Part shown: positions 8,150 to 17,776 of the stretch, one piece after another | Numbering within the stretch: the stretch's first letter is position 1 | Layout of the letters: each line of letters begins with the position of its first letter | NCBI GenBank assembly: GCA_910588225.1 | Contig: CAJUQT010000007.1 | Location: 48,992-112,991, forward strand | Source: an uncultured Acetatifactor sp. | Lineage (GTDB): Bacteria > Bacillota > Clostridia > Lachnospirales > Lachnospiraceae | Direction: 5' to 3' | DNA: 64,000 bases | Translations under genes and position numbers: made by a program | Notes under the pieces: model-generated | Databases searched by the model: none | What the model was told of the DNA's origin: nothing | The model's input: only the letters and a program-made list of their open reading frames with translations

Positions 8150-10008
8150 CGCTCCTTCAAAGCCTCACAGATTCTGTTCACAATGGTCTCTGCGTCTATA
8201 CCGATTTCCTGCTTCAACAGTTCCACATTCCCATGTTCCACATAAGCGTCCGGAATGCTGATGTTCAGAAAACCGTTTTTAAACCCGCATTCATTCATAT
8301 ATTCCAGCACTTTTTCTCCGTAACCGCCGCAGGATACATTTTCCTCCATGGTTACGATCAGTCCATGATTTCCGCAGGCCTTTTTTACCGCCTCCCGATC
8401 CATGGGTTTCACAAAACGGACATTAATCAAACTGACCCCATGTCCCTTCTCCTTCAGGACCTCCCTCACTTTCTCCGCAGTTTTCACCATACTCCCCACT
8501 GCAAACAGCGCAATTTTCTCCTCTTCATAAATCCATTCCGCCCTGCCGAACTCAATGGGCGCCCGGAATTCTGAAAGTCCCGTGTATGCCGTTCCTCTGG
8601 GATACCGCACTGCAATGGGACAGCCCAGCCCCACGGCAAATTTCAGCATATCCGACAGTTCCCATTTGTTTTTGGGTGCACAGATATGCATGTTCGGAAT
8701 ACCAGAAAGATATGTAAAGTCAAAAATCCCCTGATGGGTTTCCCCGTCACTTCCCACCAGTCCCGCCCGGTCCACCGCGAACACCACCGGCAGATTCTGA
8801 ATGCAAACATCATGCAGAATCTGATCATAAGCTCTCTGCAGAAAGGAAGAATACACCGCCACAATAGGCTTCATCCCCCCCGCGGCCAGGCCGGCGGCGA
8901 AGGTCACCGCATGTTCCTCGGCAATTCCCACATCAAAGAAGCGCTCCGGGTACATATTCCGGAACCGCTTTAATCCCGTTCCATCAGGCATGGCCGCCGT
9001 AATCGCCACAATTTTCTCGTCCCTCTGTCCCAGCTTACACATCACTGTGGAAAAAATATCCGTATAGTTTGCCTCCGTCCTGGGATGAGAAGGAACTCCT
9101 GTCTCAATATCAAAAGGCTCCGCTCCGTGGAACCTGGCCGGATGTCTCTCCGCCGGCTCATACCCTTTCCCCTTCTGGGTCAGAACATGAATCATCACAG
9201 GCCCTTCCACACGCTTCGCATCGTTAATCACGGACACCATGGCGCCGATATCATGTCCGTCTACCGGTCCCAGATATGTAATCCCCATATCTTCGAAAAG
9301 CATGCCAGGAATCACCAGCTGCTTGAAACTGCTCTTCGCCCGCCGGAGCCTGCTTATCATACTGTCTCCTCTCCTGGTTCCCTGAAGGACATTGTAAATT
9401 CCTTTCTTAAAATCCAGATAGCCCGCCGCAGTACGGATATTGTTCAGATATTTGGAAACCCCTCCCACGTTCTCGGAAATGGACATGTTGTTGTCATTCA
9501 GAATAATGATAAAATTTGTCTCCAGCTTGGAGGCATTATTCAGTGCTTCATAAGCCATGCCGCCGGTGAGAGAGCCGTCTCCAATCACGGAAACCACAGT
9601 ATTTTTTCTGCCTGTGATATCTCTGGCCTTCACCAGTCCAAGTCCTGCGGAGATAGAAGTAGAACTGTGCCCTGTGTCAAAAACGTCACATTCGCTTTCT
9701 TTGCGTTTTGGGAAACCGCTGAGACCATGAAACTGGCGTAAAGACTCGAAACCGTTCTTTCGTCCGGTGAGAATTTTATGAGTGTAAGACTGATGGCCCA
9801 CATCCCAGATAATCTTATCCTCCGGTAAATTTAAGGAAAGGTGCAAAGCCATGGTCAGTTCCACAGCTCCCAGATTGGACCCCAGATGGCCTCCTGTGAC
9901 GCTGATTTTCCGAATGAGAAACTCTCTGATTTCCTGGGCCAGCGCATTCAGGTCCTCCCGCTTTATTTTCTTGATATCATTTGCTCTTTCTATGGTTTCC
10001 AGCAACAT
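8146..10008 (-). CDS. dxs: 1-deoxy-D-xylulose-5-phosphate synthase
   Basis: Condenses pyruvate with glyceraldehyde-3-phosphate in the first step of the MEP isoprenoid pathway, using thiamine diphosphate. Motifs: GGHLGSNLGAVELT, DVGHQSYTHK, the ThDP/Mg motif GDGSLTGG (143-150) through NDNNMSIS (171-178), YLGPVDGHD, and the transketolase pyrimidine domain with GIAEEHAV. The ATG at 10008 gives the conserved MLLETI start; a GTG at 10041, overlapping the ispA stop with CGGAG upstream, would add 11 residues and cannot be excluded. It follows ispA, so precursor supply and prenyl chain synthesis are co-expressed. Confidence 0.97.
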   Translation of the reverse strand: MLLETIERANDIKKIKREDLNALAQEIREFLIRKISVTGGHLGSNLGAVELTMALHLSLNLPEDKIIWDVGHQSYTHKILTGRKNGFESLRQFHGLSGFPKRKESECDVFDTGHSSTSISAGLGLVKARDITGRKNTVVSVIGDGSLTGGMAYEALNNASKLETNFIIILNDNNMSISENVGGVSKYLNNIRTAAGYLDFKKGIYNVLQGTRRGDSMISRLRRAKSSFKQLVIPGMLFEDMGITYLGPVDGHDIGAMVSVINDAKRVEGPVMIHVLTQKGKGYEPAERHPARFHGAEPFDIETGVPSHPRTEANYTDIFSTVMCKLGQRDEKIVAITAAMPDGTGLKRFRNMYPERFFDVGIAEEHAVTFAAGLAAGGMKPIVAVYSSFLQRAYDQILHDVCIQNLPVVFAVDRAGLVGSDGETHQGIFDFTYLSGIPNMHICAPKNKWELSDMLKFAVGLGCPIAVRYPRGTAYTGLSEFRAPIEFGRAEWIYEEEKIALFAVGSMVKTAEKVREVLKEKGHGVSLINVRFVKPMDREAVKKACGNHGLIVTMEENVSCGGYGEKVLEYMNECGFKNGFLNISIPDAYVEHGNVELLKQEIGIDAETIVNRICEALKER

Positions 10009-10040
10009 AACGCAACCATGCCCTTCCGTGTGGGAACACA

Positions 10041-11036
10041 CTATTTGCTCCGGTGAATCAACGTCAGAATCAACTGCTTCAGAAACGTATGCTCCCCCTG
10101 GAATCCGTCCAGAATTGCTGCGGCTTCCCGGGAAAGCTTCTCCACATCCGCCTTCGACTGCTCCATCCCCTTCAGCGTCACATAGGTCTGCTTGTTATTC
10201 TGGACATCGCTTCCAACAGGTTTTCCCAGCTCCTGACTGTCCCCTACCACATCCAGAATATCATCCTGAATCTGAAACGCAATTCCGATATTTTTCGCGC
10301 ATTTTTCAATATCCGCTACCTGTTCCTCCGAAGCGCCGGCTAGAATTGCCCCCACCATCATTGCCGCCTGAATCAAAGCTGCGGTCTTATACTCATGAAT
10401 AAACAGAAGCTTCTCTTCCGTCATATCTTCCGGGTTCCCGTCTTCGGCCAGAATGTCCACAGCCTGGCCGCCTATCATACCGCCGGCTCCCGCTTTCCCG
10501 GCCAGCACAGACAGCGCCTGCCATATCCGCCTCATCAGAGCCAGCACCTCACTGTCAGAAAACTTCCTGCCCGGCTTCCCGCCGCCCGGGCAGGCACCGC
10601 CCGATGCCTTTCCTTCCCACTCCCCTTCCAGGCATTTCAAAGCCTTGAGCGCCGTCTCAAAGGCATAGTTCAGCAGACCGTCACCCGCCAGAATTCCCAT
10701 AGCCTCCCCATATACATACCAGGTGGTCAATCTGCCTCTGCGGTATTGATCATTATCCATGGCCGGCAAATCATCATGAACCAGAGAATATGTGTGGATC
10801 ATCTCGATGGCCGCCATAAAACAGCTGATGATATATTCGTCTGTTCCGCCGCACATCCGATAGGTCTCCCTCATCAAAATGGGACGCAGCCGCTTTCCTC
10901 CTGCGGTGAGACTATAATTCATGGCCTCGAAAATCTCCCTCTGCAGCCCCGTTTCCTCCGGCAGAAAACGCCTGAGGATCTCTTCCACTTCTCCGGCGGC
11001 TTCTTTCAGTCTGTTGTCAAATTCATTCGTATTCAT
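10041..11036 (-). CDS. ispA: Polyprenyl (farnesyl/geranyl) diphosphate synthase
   Basis: Head-to-tail prenyltransferase producing farnesyl diphosphate. The first aspartate-rich motif DDLPAMDND and the second, FQIQDDILDVVGD, are both present, as is GGKRLRP near the N-terminus. The ATG at 11036 lies inside the xseB reading frame with GGAGG nine bases ahead, so it is translationally coupled to xseB. An insertion of roughly 20 residues rich in Gly and Lys (around 148-168) sits between the two aspartate motifs and is unusual for the family. Confidence 0.94.
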   Translation of the reverse strand: MNTNEFDNRLKEAAGEVEEILRRFLPEETGLQREIFEAMNYSLTAGGKRLRPILMRETYRMCGGTDEYIISCFMAAIEMIHTYSLVHDDLPAMDNDQYRRGRLTTWYVYGEAMGILAGDGLLNYAFETALKALKCLEGEWEGKASGGACPGGGKPGRKFSDSEVLALMRRIWQALSVLAGKAGAGGMIGGQAVDILAEDGNPEDMTEEKLLFIHEYKTAALIQAAMMVGAILAGASEEQVADIEKCAKNIGIAFQIQDDILDVVGDSQELGKPVGSDVQNNKQTYVTLKGMEQSKADVEKLSREAAAILDGFQGEHTFLKQLILTLIHRSK

Positions 11037-11253
11037 GCTCAAATTCCTCCAGCTGTCCCTCGCCGCTCAGTTTCAGCACCTGCTTCTCCACCCGGTCAAT
11101 CTGGTCATTGCAGCACTTTAAAAGTGCCATTCCCTCACTATAGACCTGAAAAGCCGCCTCCAGCGAAATATCATCTCGTTCCAGTTCTTCTGCCAATTCC
11201 TCCAGCCTGGCAAAATTCTCCTCCAGCCCCGGTTTTTTTGTCTCTTTGCTCAT
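11023..11253 (-). CDS. xseB: Exodeoxyribonuclease VII small subunit
   Basis: A 76-residue acidic helical protein with the family pattern LEENFARLEELAEELERDD, then SLEAAFQVYSEGMALLK. XseB binds XseA to form exonuclease VII, which degrades single-stranded DNA. The start MSKETKK (11253) is chosen because AAGGA precedes it and the upstream extension is not conserved in type. It overlaps the start of ispA by 14 bp. The xseA-xseB gap of 126 bp is wider than usual. Confidence 0.94.
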   Translation of the reverse strand: MSKETKKPGLEENFARLEELAEELERDDISLEAAFQVYSEGMALLKCCNDQIDRVEKQVLKLSGEGQLEEFEHEYE

Positions 11254-11379
11254 TTTTAAAGTCCTTCTATATTTAGTTCCGCTGCAGGCCTGCCAATACA
11301 CATTTCCCTTAGATACGTTCCCGGCCGTATAGTGATTCGTCCGTTAACGTATCTGTGCATCGTCTGGCCTGCTGCTGTC

Positions 11380-12612
11380 TTATTCCATAACCGCTGTCAC
11401 TTGTGCCCCAATGCGGCCGTCCTTCACACGGACAGTCAGTTCGCTGCCTTCCCTCACCTGTGCCACAGAACGGATATTATGCCCTTCTCCGTCCTCCACA
11501 TAGGCGTACCCGCTGTTCAGCTTCTCCAGCGGAGAAAGTCCCTTCATCCTCTCAATATAAAGAGCCAGTTCATGACGCTTTTTTTCCAGAAGCCGTTCCA
11601 TTCTCTCCTGCAGCCGCTCCTCAAGAGAAATCGTCTGCATCTTCCGCTCTCTGATTCTTCCCGCCGGACTGAACGCCTTCAGCCGCAGCTCCATATACCG
11701 GGTCTGTCCACGTTTTTCCTCCACTTTCCGCCTGATCAGACGTTGCAGCGTATCTCTGAAAGCTTCCATTCCTCCCAGGATTTCCCGGATATCTGTCACA
11801 GCAAGTTCCGCGGCCGCGGAAGGTGTGGGGGCGCGCAAATCTGCCACAAAATCTGCAATGGTAGTATCCGTCTCGTGCCCTACCGCGGAAATCACCGGTA
11901 TAGAACAATCAAAAATTGCCTGAGCCACTTCTCTCTCATTAAAGGCCCACAGGTCTTCGATGGAGCCTCCACCTCGACCTACAATTATTACATCCACCTG
12001 AAGCGTCTCCAGTGCCCGGATGCCTCTCACAATACTTTGTACTGCCGCGCTGCCCTGTACGATAGCCGGATACAAGATAATCTGTACATATGGATTTCTC
12101 CTGCCCGCAATCTGAATAATGTCACGCACGGCCGCACCGGTGTCCGCGGTCACCACACCCAGGGTCCGGATAAATCTGGGGACAGGACGCTTATACTCCG
12201 GGGCAAACATGCCGCATTCCTCCAGCTCTCTCTTGAGCTGTTCAAATTTTTCATATAAAAGTCCGCTTCCGTCCAGCACAATCTCTTTTGCATAGAGCTG
12301 ATATTTACCGTCCCGTTCATATACGTCCACATTTCCGCCTACGATGACCTGCTGCCCGTCAGACATACGAAAAGAGAGACCCGAACGACTGCCCGCAAAC
12401 ATAACACAGCCTATGGTCCCTTTGGAATCCTTTAAAGTAAAATAAATATGTCCTGAGGAATGATACTTACAGTTGCTCACCTCTCCTTTCACGAAAAGGC
12501 CCCGCATAAAATAATCCTGCGCGAACATATTCTTAATGTAGGAATTAACCTGTCCTACTGTATAAACATTACGAATCTCAATCACCCGGCTTCTGAAAGG
12601 CTCCACTAACAT
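11380..12612 (-). CDS. xseA: Exodeoxyribonuclease VII large subunit
   Basis: The 410-residue protein starts with an OB-fold nucleic-acid-binding domain (about 12-110; TVGQVNSYIKNMF, GEVSNCKYHSSGHIYFTLKD) and continues with the catalytic domain carrying GVVTADTGAAVRDI, GRGGGSIEDLWAFN (from residue 212) and SAVGHETDTTIADFVADLRA. It ends in a coiled coil and a C-terminal GYAYVEDGEG beta element. The ATG overlaps the nusB stop by seven bases, so it is translated with nusB. Family assignment is clear. Confidence 0.96.
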   Translation of the reverse strand: MLVEPFRSRVIEIRNVYTVGQVNSYIKNMFAQDYFMRGLFVKGEVSNCKYHSSGHIYFTLKDSKGTIGCVMFAGSRSGLSFRMSDGQQVIVGGNVDVYERDGKYQLYAKEIVLDGSGLLYEKFEQLKRELEECGMFAPEYKRPVPRFIRTLGVVTADTGAAVRDIIQIAGRRNPYVQIILYPAIVQGSAAVQSIVRGIRALETLQVDVIIVGRGGGSIEDLWAFNEREVAQAIFDCSIPVISAVGHETDTTIADFVADLRAPTPSAAAELAVTDIREILGGMEAFRDTLQRLIRRKVEEKRGQTRYMELRLKAFSPAGRIRERKMQTISLEERLQERMERLLEKKRHELALYIERMKGLSPLEKLNSGYAYVEDGEGHNIRSVAQVREGSELTVRVKDGRIGAQVTAVME

Positions 12613-13025
12613 GGATCCTTTTCCAATTTTACTATTTTGGCCAGAATGGCATTCACAAAACCGCTTGCATTCTCCTGCCCATATTCCTTCGCCAGTTCCA
12701 CTGCCTCATCGATGGCAACCCCTGCGGGAATATCCTCGTCAAACCGCAGCTCGTACACAGCCAGACGAAGCACCGCCAGCTCCACCTTGCCCATCCGGGT
12801 GGTCTCCCACCCTACCGTATTCTCGTCAATCAGTCTGTCTATCTCAGGAATCAGCTCCCGGACAGCCTGACACCGTTCTTCTATATAATCCGCATCTTTC
12901 CTGGACCTGATGTCTTCATTGTTCTCCAGAAAGAGCCTCATCTGTCTCGGCATATCCCCCGCTTCGTGAAACTCCACCTGAAACAGAAGTCTGAATACCT
13001 GTTCTCTCTGCTCGTGTCTTCCCAT
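12606..13025 (-). CDS. nusB: Transcription antitermination factor NusB
   Basis: A 139-residue all-helical protein starting MGRHEQREQVFRLLFQVEFH and ending with the family block GVAIDEAVELAKEYGQENASGFVNAIL (central part). NusB with NusE binds boxA RNA in rRNA operon antitermination. It overlaps xseA, as in many Firmicutes, and follows the Asp23 gene by 64 bp. Length and motifs are normal. Confidence 0.96.
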   Translation of the reverse strand: MGRHEQREQVFRLLFQVEFHEAGDMPRQMRLFLENNEDIRSRKDADYIEERCQAVRELIPEIDRLIDENTVGWETTRMGKVELAVLRLAVYELRFDEDIPAGVAIDEAVELAKEYGQENASGFVNAILAKIVKLEKDPC

Positions 13026-13089
13026 AATACACTTCCTGCCGTTATCTGTGTTTTCTTTTTGCCTTGTGCCTTCGGTCAGACGTTTCCCT

Positions 13090-13467
13090 CTATTTTACTT
13101 TCACGCCCGCAATTCGGATATTCACATCGGCACAGCTTAAACCAGTCATATTCTCTATAGCGGCCTTTACTTTCCCCTGCACCTGATGACAGGTAGCCGG
13201 AATGCTGTATCCGTACTCCATAATCAAAGCCAGATCAACCTTCACTCTGCGGTCCGCCACCGTCACTCTCACGCCTCTTGCAAGTTTCTTCATACCCACC
13301 CTGCTGATAAGCTCACCGGTAATATTCCCGGCCATGGAACTGACACCCTCCACTTCCATGGCGGCCAGCGAGGCAATCATTGCCACCACATCATCTGCAA
13401 TCTGTACCACGCCTACGCTTTTCTCCTCGTTCAGTACCACAGAACCGTTCTCTCTTTCTTTTTCCAT
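13090..13467 (-). CDS. Asp23/Gls24 family envelope stress protein
   Basis: The 125-residue product has the DUF322 pattern: VQIADDVVAMIASLAAMEVEG near residue 25-45, a central GVRVTVADRRVKVDLALIMEYG-type strand pair and a C-terminal VQGKVKAAIENMTGLSCADVNI. Asp23 proteins are membrane-associated or cytosolic proteins tied to cell-envelope homeostasis. The ATG at 13467 is preferred over an upstream start that would add 25 atypical residues. It commonly precedes nusB in Clostridia, as it does here. Confidence 0.9.
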   Translation of the reverse strand: MEKERENGSVVLNEEKSVGVVQIADDVVAMIASLAAMEVEGVSSMAGNITGELISRVGMKKLARGVRVTVADRRVKVDLALIMEYGYSIPATCHQVQGKVKAAIENMTGLSCADVNIRIAGVKVK

Positions 13468-13534
13468 AATATACCATGCCTTTCCTTCAGCTCTGAATAT
13501 ACTTTTACAGATACTATCCAGTATACCACATTCT

Positions 13535-14797
13535 CTACTCATTTGTCACCCAAAATGTCAATGACAGCTGCTTTTCATTTTGAGCATATGCAATTCTGCT
13601 CTCACCGTCATTCAGATAATCAAAAATTTCCTGGCCCTCTACCAGCGCATTCAGGATTTCTTCATAGCAGGCGGTATCAGCACATTTGATGGTCACGTCC
13701 TGCTTTCCGCGCTCCGCTGCTCCTGAAAACAAAGCCGCCATCTGTTCTCTGTCATAGGACTGAAACAGCGCGCCCTCCCGCACATAATAATTGGCCGCCA
13801 CAGCAGTACACACCGGCATCGGAATCTCGTCACTGATGGAGTGGGTGCGCAGGAGCTCCTCCGTAGTCACGTTCAGATAATCATAGTTGATTTCCGGCAT
13901 GGCATTGTGCACATCCTCCCCCGGCCGGGTATCCTCCATCTGATAGGACACATCTCCCCAGGTGGCATCCATATAATAGTATTCCCCGTCCACCTTCACC
14001 AGATTCCAGGCATGTCCCTCCCCGGTTTCCACCAGTCCCAGCACCAGCGTACACTCCACCCCCAGCCTGTTGAGCAGATACTGGGCCGCTTTCGCATATC
14101 CCTGACACACAGAAGCATGATGAATGAAAACCGAATAGATATTCTGATTATCGGGAGCATTCATATCATAGTCCGTATTGCGGATTATGGTATCGTATAC
14201 ATATTTCACTTTCTCGTACTCACCTGCATTCCCGTCTATACCTGCCAGAATCTGCTCCGCGGCAGCCAGTATTTCTTCACTGCGCACTGCCGCCGTGTCC
14301 ACATCCATATTATACGTTCCGGAAAACTCAATGGAAGTGAGCCTGTCTCCTCTGGTATATTTCGTGTAGGAATATCCTTCCACGTAAAAAAGCTCCGGGT
14401 GGTCGCTCAAAACGCATTGAAAGATTCTGTCCACATCGGCCTCGTCCAGTCCTGCGTCAAATCCCTCTGTGTTCAGCTCCTCCTCTTCCCCATAACTCCC
14501 CAGAATCCGTTCCATGTCATGATACCAAAGCTGTTCCGCTTCGCTTAAGCTGTCATGGGCAAAGGAACCCGCCTCCTCCATCAGAAAGCATACTGCAGGA
14601 ATCTCCGCTTCCTCCGAAGACGCTTCCGAAGAGGGCTCTCCCTTATCTTCCTCTGAATCTTCTTCCGTCATACCCCAGGACAGAGCAAAATCCCTGGGAA
14701 TATTATCCAGGATATCCGGGTCCGCACAACCTGTGAGCATCACACAAAACAACACCAGCCACAGGATATGCGGGTAATTACGCCTTCTTCGCCTCAT
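13535..14797 (-). CDS. Transglutaminase-like domain lipoprotein
   Basis: The N-terminus MRRRRRNYPHILWLVLFCVMLTGC is a lipoprotein signal with the lipobox LTGC at about residues 21-24. A long acidic Ser/Glu linker follows. The core is a transglutaminase-like/CEP1 domain with the Cys-His-Asp triad visible as SVCQGYAKAAQYLL, GEGHAWNLVKVDGEYYYMDATWGD. Such proteins are usually surface peptidase-like or cross-linking-fold proteins with unknown targets. GGGGGAG lies seven bases before the ATG. It follows prfC within 25 bp and so is probably co-transcribed. The true reaction is not known. Confidence 0.85.
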   Translation of the reverse strand: MRRRRRNYPHILWLVLFCVMLTGCADPDILDNIPRDFALSWGMTEEDSEEDKGEPSSEASSEEAEIPAVCFLMEEAGSFAHDSLSEAEQLWYHDMERILGSYGEEEELNTEGFDAGLDEADVDRIFQCVLSDHPELFYVEGYSYTKYTRGDRLTSIEFSGTYNMDVDTAAVRSEEILAAAEQILAGIDGNAGEYEKVKYVYDTIIRNTDYDMNAPDNQNIYSVFIHHASVCQGYAKAAQYLLNRLGVECTLVLGLVETGEGHAWNLVKVDGEYYYMDATWGDVSYQMEDTRPGEDVHNAMPEINYDYLNVTTEELLRTHSISDEIPMPVCTAVAANYYVREGALFQSYDREQMAALFSGAAERGKQDVTIKCADTACYEEILNALVEGQEIFDYLNDGESRIAYAQNEKQLSLTFWVTNE

Positions 14798-14821
14798 CTG
14801 CAGGCTCCCCCTTTACCTCGC

Positions 14822-16417
14822 TTAATTTCTGCTGAATTCTGTCAGGACCAGTCCCTTATTCCTGTCCAGCGTCATGCCGATACTCCAGGAATTCACGAAC
14901 AGCAGCAGCGGATTTCCTTTCATGTCCTTCACCTTTTTCATATCGGAAGTTCCGCTGAGCCTGCCGATATCCACTTCATCCTTGTTCTCAATCCAGCGAA
15001 TATGCTCATAGGGCAGATTCTCCAGACGGATTTCCACATTATATTCGTTCTCCAGCCTGTACTTCAGAACGTCAAACTGCAGCACGCCCACCACACCCAC
15101 AATGATTTCCTCCAGACCGGTGTTGAATTCCTGGAAAATCTGGATGGCGCCCTCCTGGGCAATCTGCTCTATCCCTTTGACAAACTGCTTCCGCTTCATG
15201 GTATCCATCTGGCGCACCCTGGCAAAATGCTCCGGCGCAAAGGTAGGAATCCCCTCGTACTGGAATTTCTCCTTCGGCATGCACAGGGTATCTCCGATGG
15301 AGAAAATTCCGGGATCAAACACACCTATAATATCTCCCGCATACGCCTCACTCAGTATCTTCCTGTCATCTGCCATGATCTGCTGTGGCTGGGAAAGCCG
15401 CATAACCCTGCCTCCCTGTACATGACGCACTTCCATCTGTGCGTCAAATCTGCCGGAACAGATACGCATAAACGCAATACGGTCTCTGTGCGCCCTGTTC
15501 ATATTGGCCTGAATCTTGAATACAAAAGCGCTGAACTGATTTTCCCCGGGCTCTATCAGACCAATATCCGCCCTTCTCGGAAGCGGCGTGGTAGTCATCT
15601 TCAGAAAATGCTTAAGAAAAATCTCCACACCGAAGTTCGTCAGCGCCGATCCAAAACACACCGGCGTCAGATTCCCGGCCCGAACCGCATCCAGATCAAA
15701 TTCCGCGCCCGCGCCGTCCAGAAGGTCCATTTCCTCCAGCAGCCTGTCCACCGCATTGTCTCCGATTGCCTGCCGCAGATCCGCCTGGTTCTCCAGCATA
15801 ATCTCCGTGGCAGTCCCTTCTTTTGTCCCCTTCTCCGTGTCGGAATAAGAGATGACACATTTATTCTCTCTGTCGTAAACGCCTTTAAATTCCTTTCCCG
15901 ATCCGATGGGCCAGTTCAGAGGACAAGTGGCGATCCCCAGCTCCTTCTCAATATCGTCCAGCAGATCAAAGGTATCGTTGGCATCCCGGTCCAGCTTATT
16001 GATAAACGTAAAAATAGGAATCTTCCGCATGACACAGACCTTGAACAGCTTCCTGGTCTGGGCCTCCACACCTTTGGAAGCATCGATTACCATCACGGCA
16101 GAGTCCGCCGCCATCAGTGTGCGATAAGTGTCCTCGGAGAAATCCTGATGCCCGGGCGTGTCCAATATATTGATACAATAGCCGCCGTACTCAAACTGCA
16201 GCACGGAGGAGGTGACGGAAATTCCCCTCTCCTTCTCTATCTCCATCCAGTCGGAGACGGCATGCCTGGCAGTGGCCTTCCCCTTGACACTCCCAGCCAG
16301 ATTGATGGCGCCGCCGTACAGCAGAAACTTCTCCGTAAGCGTAGTCTTCCCCGCGTCAGGGTGAGAAATAATCGCAAACGTACGGCGGCGGTTAATTTCT
16401 TCCGTATAATCGTTCAT
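14822..16417 (-). CDS. prfC: Peptide chain release factor 3
   Basis: RF3 is the GTPase that recycles RF1/RF2 after peptide release. G1 is SHPDAGKTT (18-26), the switch II block is DTPGHQDFSEDTYR and G4 is NKLDRD, followed by EF-G-like domains II and III. The start MNDYTEEINRRRTFAI fits the family and has a perfect GGAGG 11 bases upstream; an ATG at 16435, directly after the deoB stop, would add six residues. The gene abuts deoB, so both probably share a transcript from the promoter before deoB. Confidence 0.95.
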   Translation of the reverse strand: MNDYTEEINRRRTFAIISHPDAGKTTLTEKFLLYGGAINLAGSVKGKATARHAVSDWMEIEKERGISVTSSVLQFEYGGYCINILDTPGHQDFSEDTYRTLMAADSAVMVIDASKGVEAQTRKLFKVCVMRKIPIFTFINKLDRDANDTFDLLDDIEKELGIATCPLNWPIGSGKEFKGVYDRENKCVISYSDTEKGTKEGTATEIMLENQADLRQAIGDNAVDRLLEEMDLLDGAGAEFDLDAVRAGNLTPVCFGSALTNFGVEIFLKHFLKMTTTPLPRRADIGLIEPGENQFSAFVFKIQANMNRAHRDRIAFMRICSGRFDAQMEVRHVQGGRVMRLSQPQQIMADDRKILSEAYAGDIIGVFDPGIFSIGDTLCMPKEKFQYEGIPTFAPEHFARVRQMDTMKRKQFVKGIEQIAQEGAIQIFQEFNTGLEEIIVGVVGVLQFDVLKYRLENEYNVEIRLENLPYEHIRWIENKDEVDIGRLSGTSDMKKVKDMKGNPLLLFVNSWSIGMTLDRNKGLVLTEFSRN

Positions 16418-16435
16418 CTGTTTATAAACCTCCAT

Positions 16436-17665
16436 CTATAGTCCTTCGTTTCCGTTCTGCCGACACTTTTCCGGGATCCGGGACGGCGTGCCTGCTTCTC
16501 TGTACTGCAGCATGGATTCTCCCTCAAAGGCCGGTGTAATCCCGAAATAATCCAGCACTGTGGCACCGATGTCGGCGAAGGTCTTCCGTGTGCCCAGATT
16601 GGCCGGCGCAATCTGCGGTCCATACATGAGGAAAGGAGTGTATTCTCTGGTGTGGTCTGTAGTGGCCAGGTAACCCGGGTCACAGCCGTGGTCGGCGCTG
16701 ATCATCAGAATGTCCTCCTCCCGCATTTTCCCAAGAATCTCCGGAAGCCGGTCGTCAAAGCGGCTTAATGCCTTCGCATAACCGTCTATGTCCCTGCGGT
16801 GCCCATACAGCATATCATAATCCACCAGATTAATAAAGCATAATCCTTCAAAATCTCTGTCCAGATACTCCAGCGTCCTCTCCATACCTTCCTCGTTCCC
16901 TGAGGTATACACAGACTCGGTAATTCCCTTTCCGGCAAAGATATCCTTTATTTTCCCCACACCAATCACCGTCTTCCCGTTTTCTGACAGCTGGTCCAGC
17001 ATGGTCGTGGAAGGCGGAAGAATGGAAAAGTCATGTCTGTGCGCAGTTCTGGTAAACTGTCCCCCGCAGGGCCCCACAAAGGGACGGGCAATGACTCTTC
17101 CCACACCGTGTTCTCCCTGCAGAATCTCCCTGGCCATGCGGCAATATTCATAGAGCTGTTCCAGGGGAACGATTTCCTCGTGCGCCGCAATCTGGAACAC
17201 ACTGTCCGCCGAGGTGTATACAATCAAATCACCGGTCCGCATATGTGCATCCCCGTATTCCTGAATGACTGCCGTTCCGGAATAGGGCAGATTACACAGC
17301 ACGCCCCTTCCTGTCTTCTTCCGGAAAGCGTCCAGCACCTCCTCCGGAAATCCTTCCGGATAGGTGGGCAGCGGCTTCGGAGAATACACGCCTGCAATCT
17401 CCCAGTGGCCGATAGTGGTATCTTTCCCTCTGGAACGCTCTGTCATACGGGCAATCAGCGCCCTGTGAGTCCCTGTTTCCGCCATCTGCTTCACCTGCGC
17501 ACCGTCTATCTGGAACAATCCCAGATCCCCCATATTGGGCAGATGAAAGAACGGGCTGGAGGATACGGTTCTCAGCGTGTTCACATCCACATCGCCGTAA
17601 GAAACCGCATCCTCCATGGCACCGATTCCGAAACTGTCCAGAATGATTAAAAATGCTCTTTTCAT
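16436..17665 (-). CDS. deoB: Phosphopentomutase
   Basis: Interconverts ribose-1-phosphate (or the deoxy form) and the 5-phosphate in nucleoside salvage. It belongs to the alkaline phosphatase superfamily: the metal/nucleophile region starts MKRAFLIILDSFGIGAMEDA and the C-terminal metal block is MISADHGCDPGYLATTDHTRE. 409 residues is normal. The ATG at 17665 gives the conserved start; the longer frame adds 26 non-conserved residues. A strong sigma-A-type promoter lies about 75-105 bp upstream. Confidence 0.96.
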   Translation of the reverse strand: MKRAFLIILDSFGIGAMEDAVSYGDVDVNTLRTVSSSPFFHLPNMGDLGLFQIDGAQVKQMAETGTHRALIARMTERSRGKDTTIGHWEIAGVYSPKPLPTYPEGFPEEVLDAFRKKTGRGVLCNLPYSGTAVIQEYGDAHMRTGDLIVYTSADSVFQIAAHEEIVPLEQLYEYCRMAREILQGEHGVGRVIARPFVGPCGGQFTRTAHRHDFSILPPSTTMLDQLSENGKTVIGVGKIKDIFAGKGITESVYTSGNEEGMERTLEYLDRDFEGLCFINLVDYDMLYGHRRDIDGYAKALSRFDDRLPEILGKMREEDILMISADHGCDPGYLATTDHTREYTPFLMYGPQIAPANLGTRKTFADIGATVLDYFGITPAFEGESMLQYREAGTPSRIPEKCRQNGNEGL

Positions 17666-17741
17666 ATACTCTTCTGTCCTCTCAGCTGTAGCTTTTGTCC
17701 GATTATTGGCCATCCGGCCGTTTTCCGCCCTGAATAAGGTC

Positions 17742-17770
17742 ATTATAACATATCATTTCTTCTATGTAAA
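17742..17770 (-). promoter_or_regulatory. Sigma-A-type promoter for deoB and the downstream block
   Basis: On the minus strand TTTACA (17770-17765), a 17-base spacer and TATAAT (17747-17742) with a TG extension (TGTTATAAT). It lies between the spoIIIAH stop and deoB, so the housekeeping genes need not depend on the sporulation operon upstream. Confidence 0.78.
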
Positions 17771-17776
17771 ACAAAC

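Noticed and set aside
14768..16441. A 557-codon plus-strand open frame
   Set aside because: Fully antisense to prfC with its clear GTPase motifs; composition is an artefact of the opposite strand.
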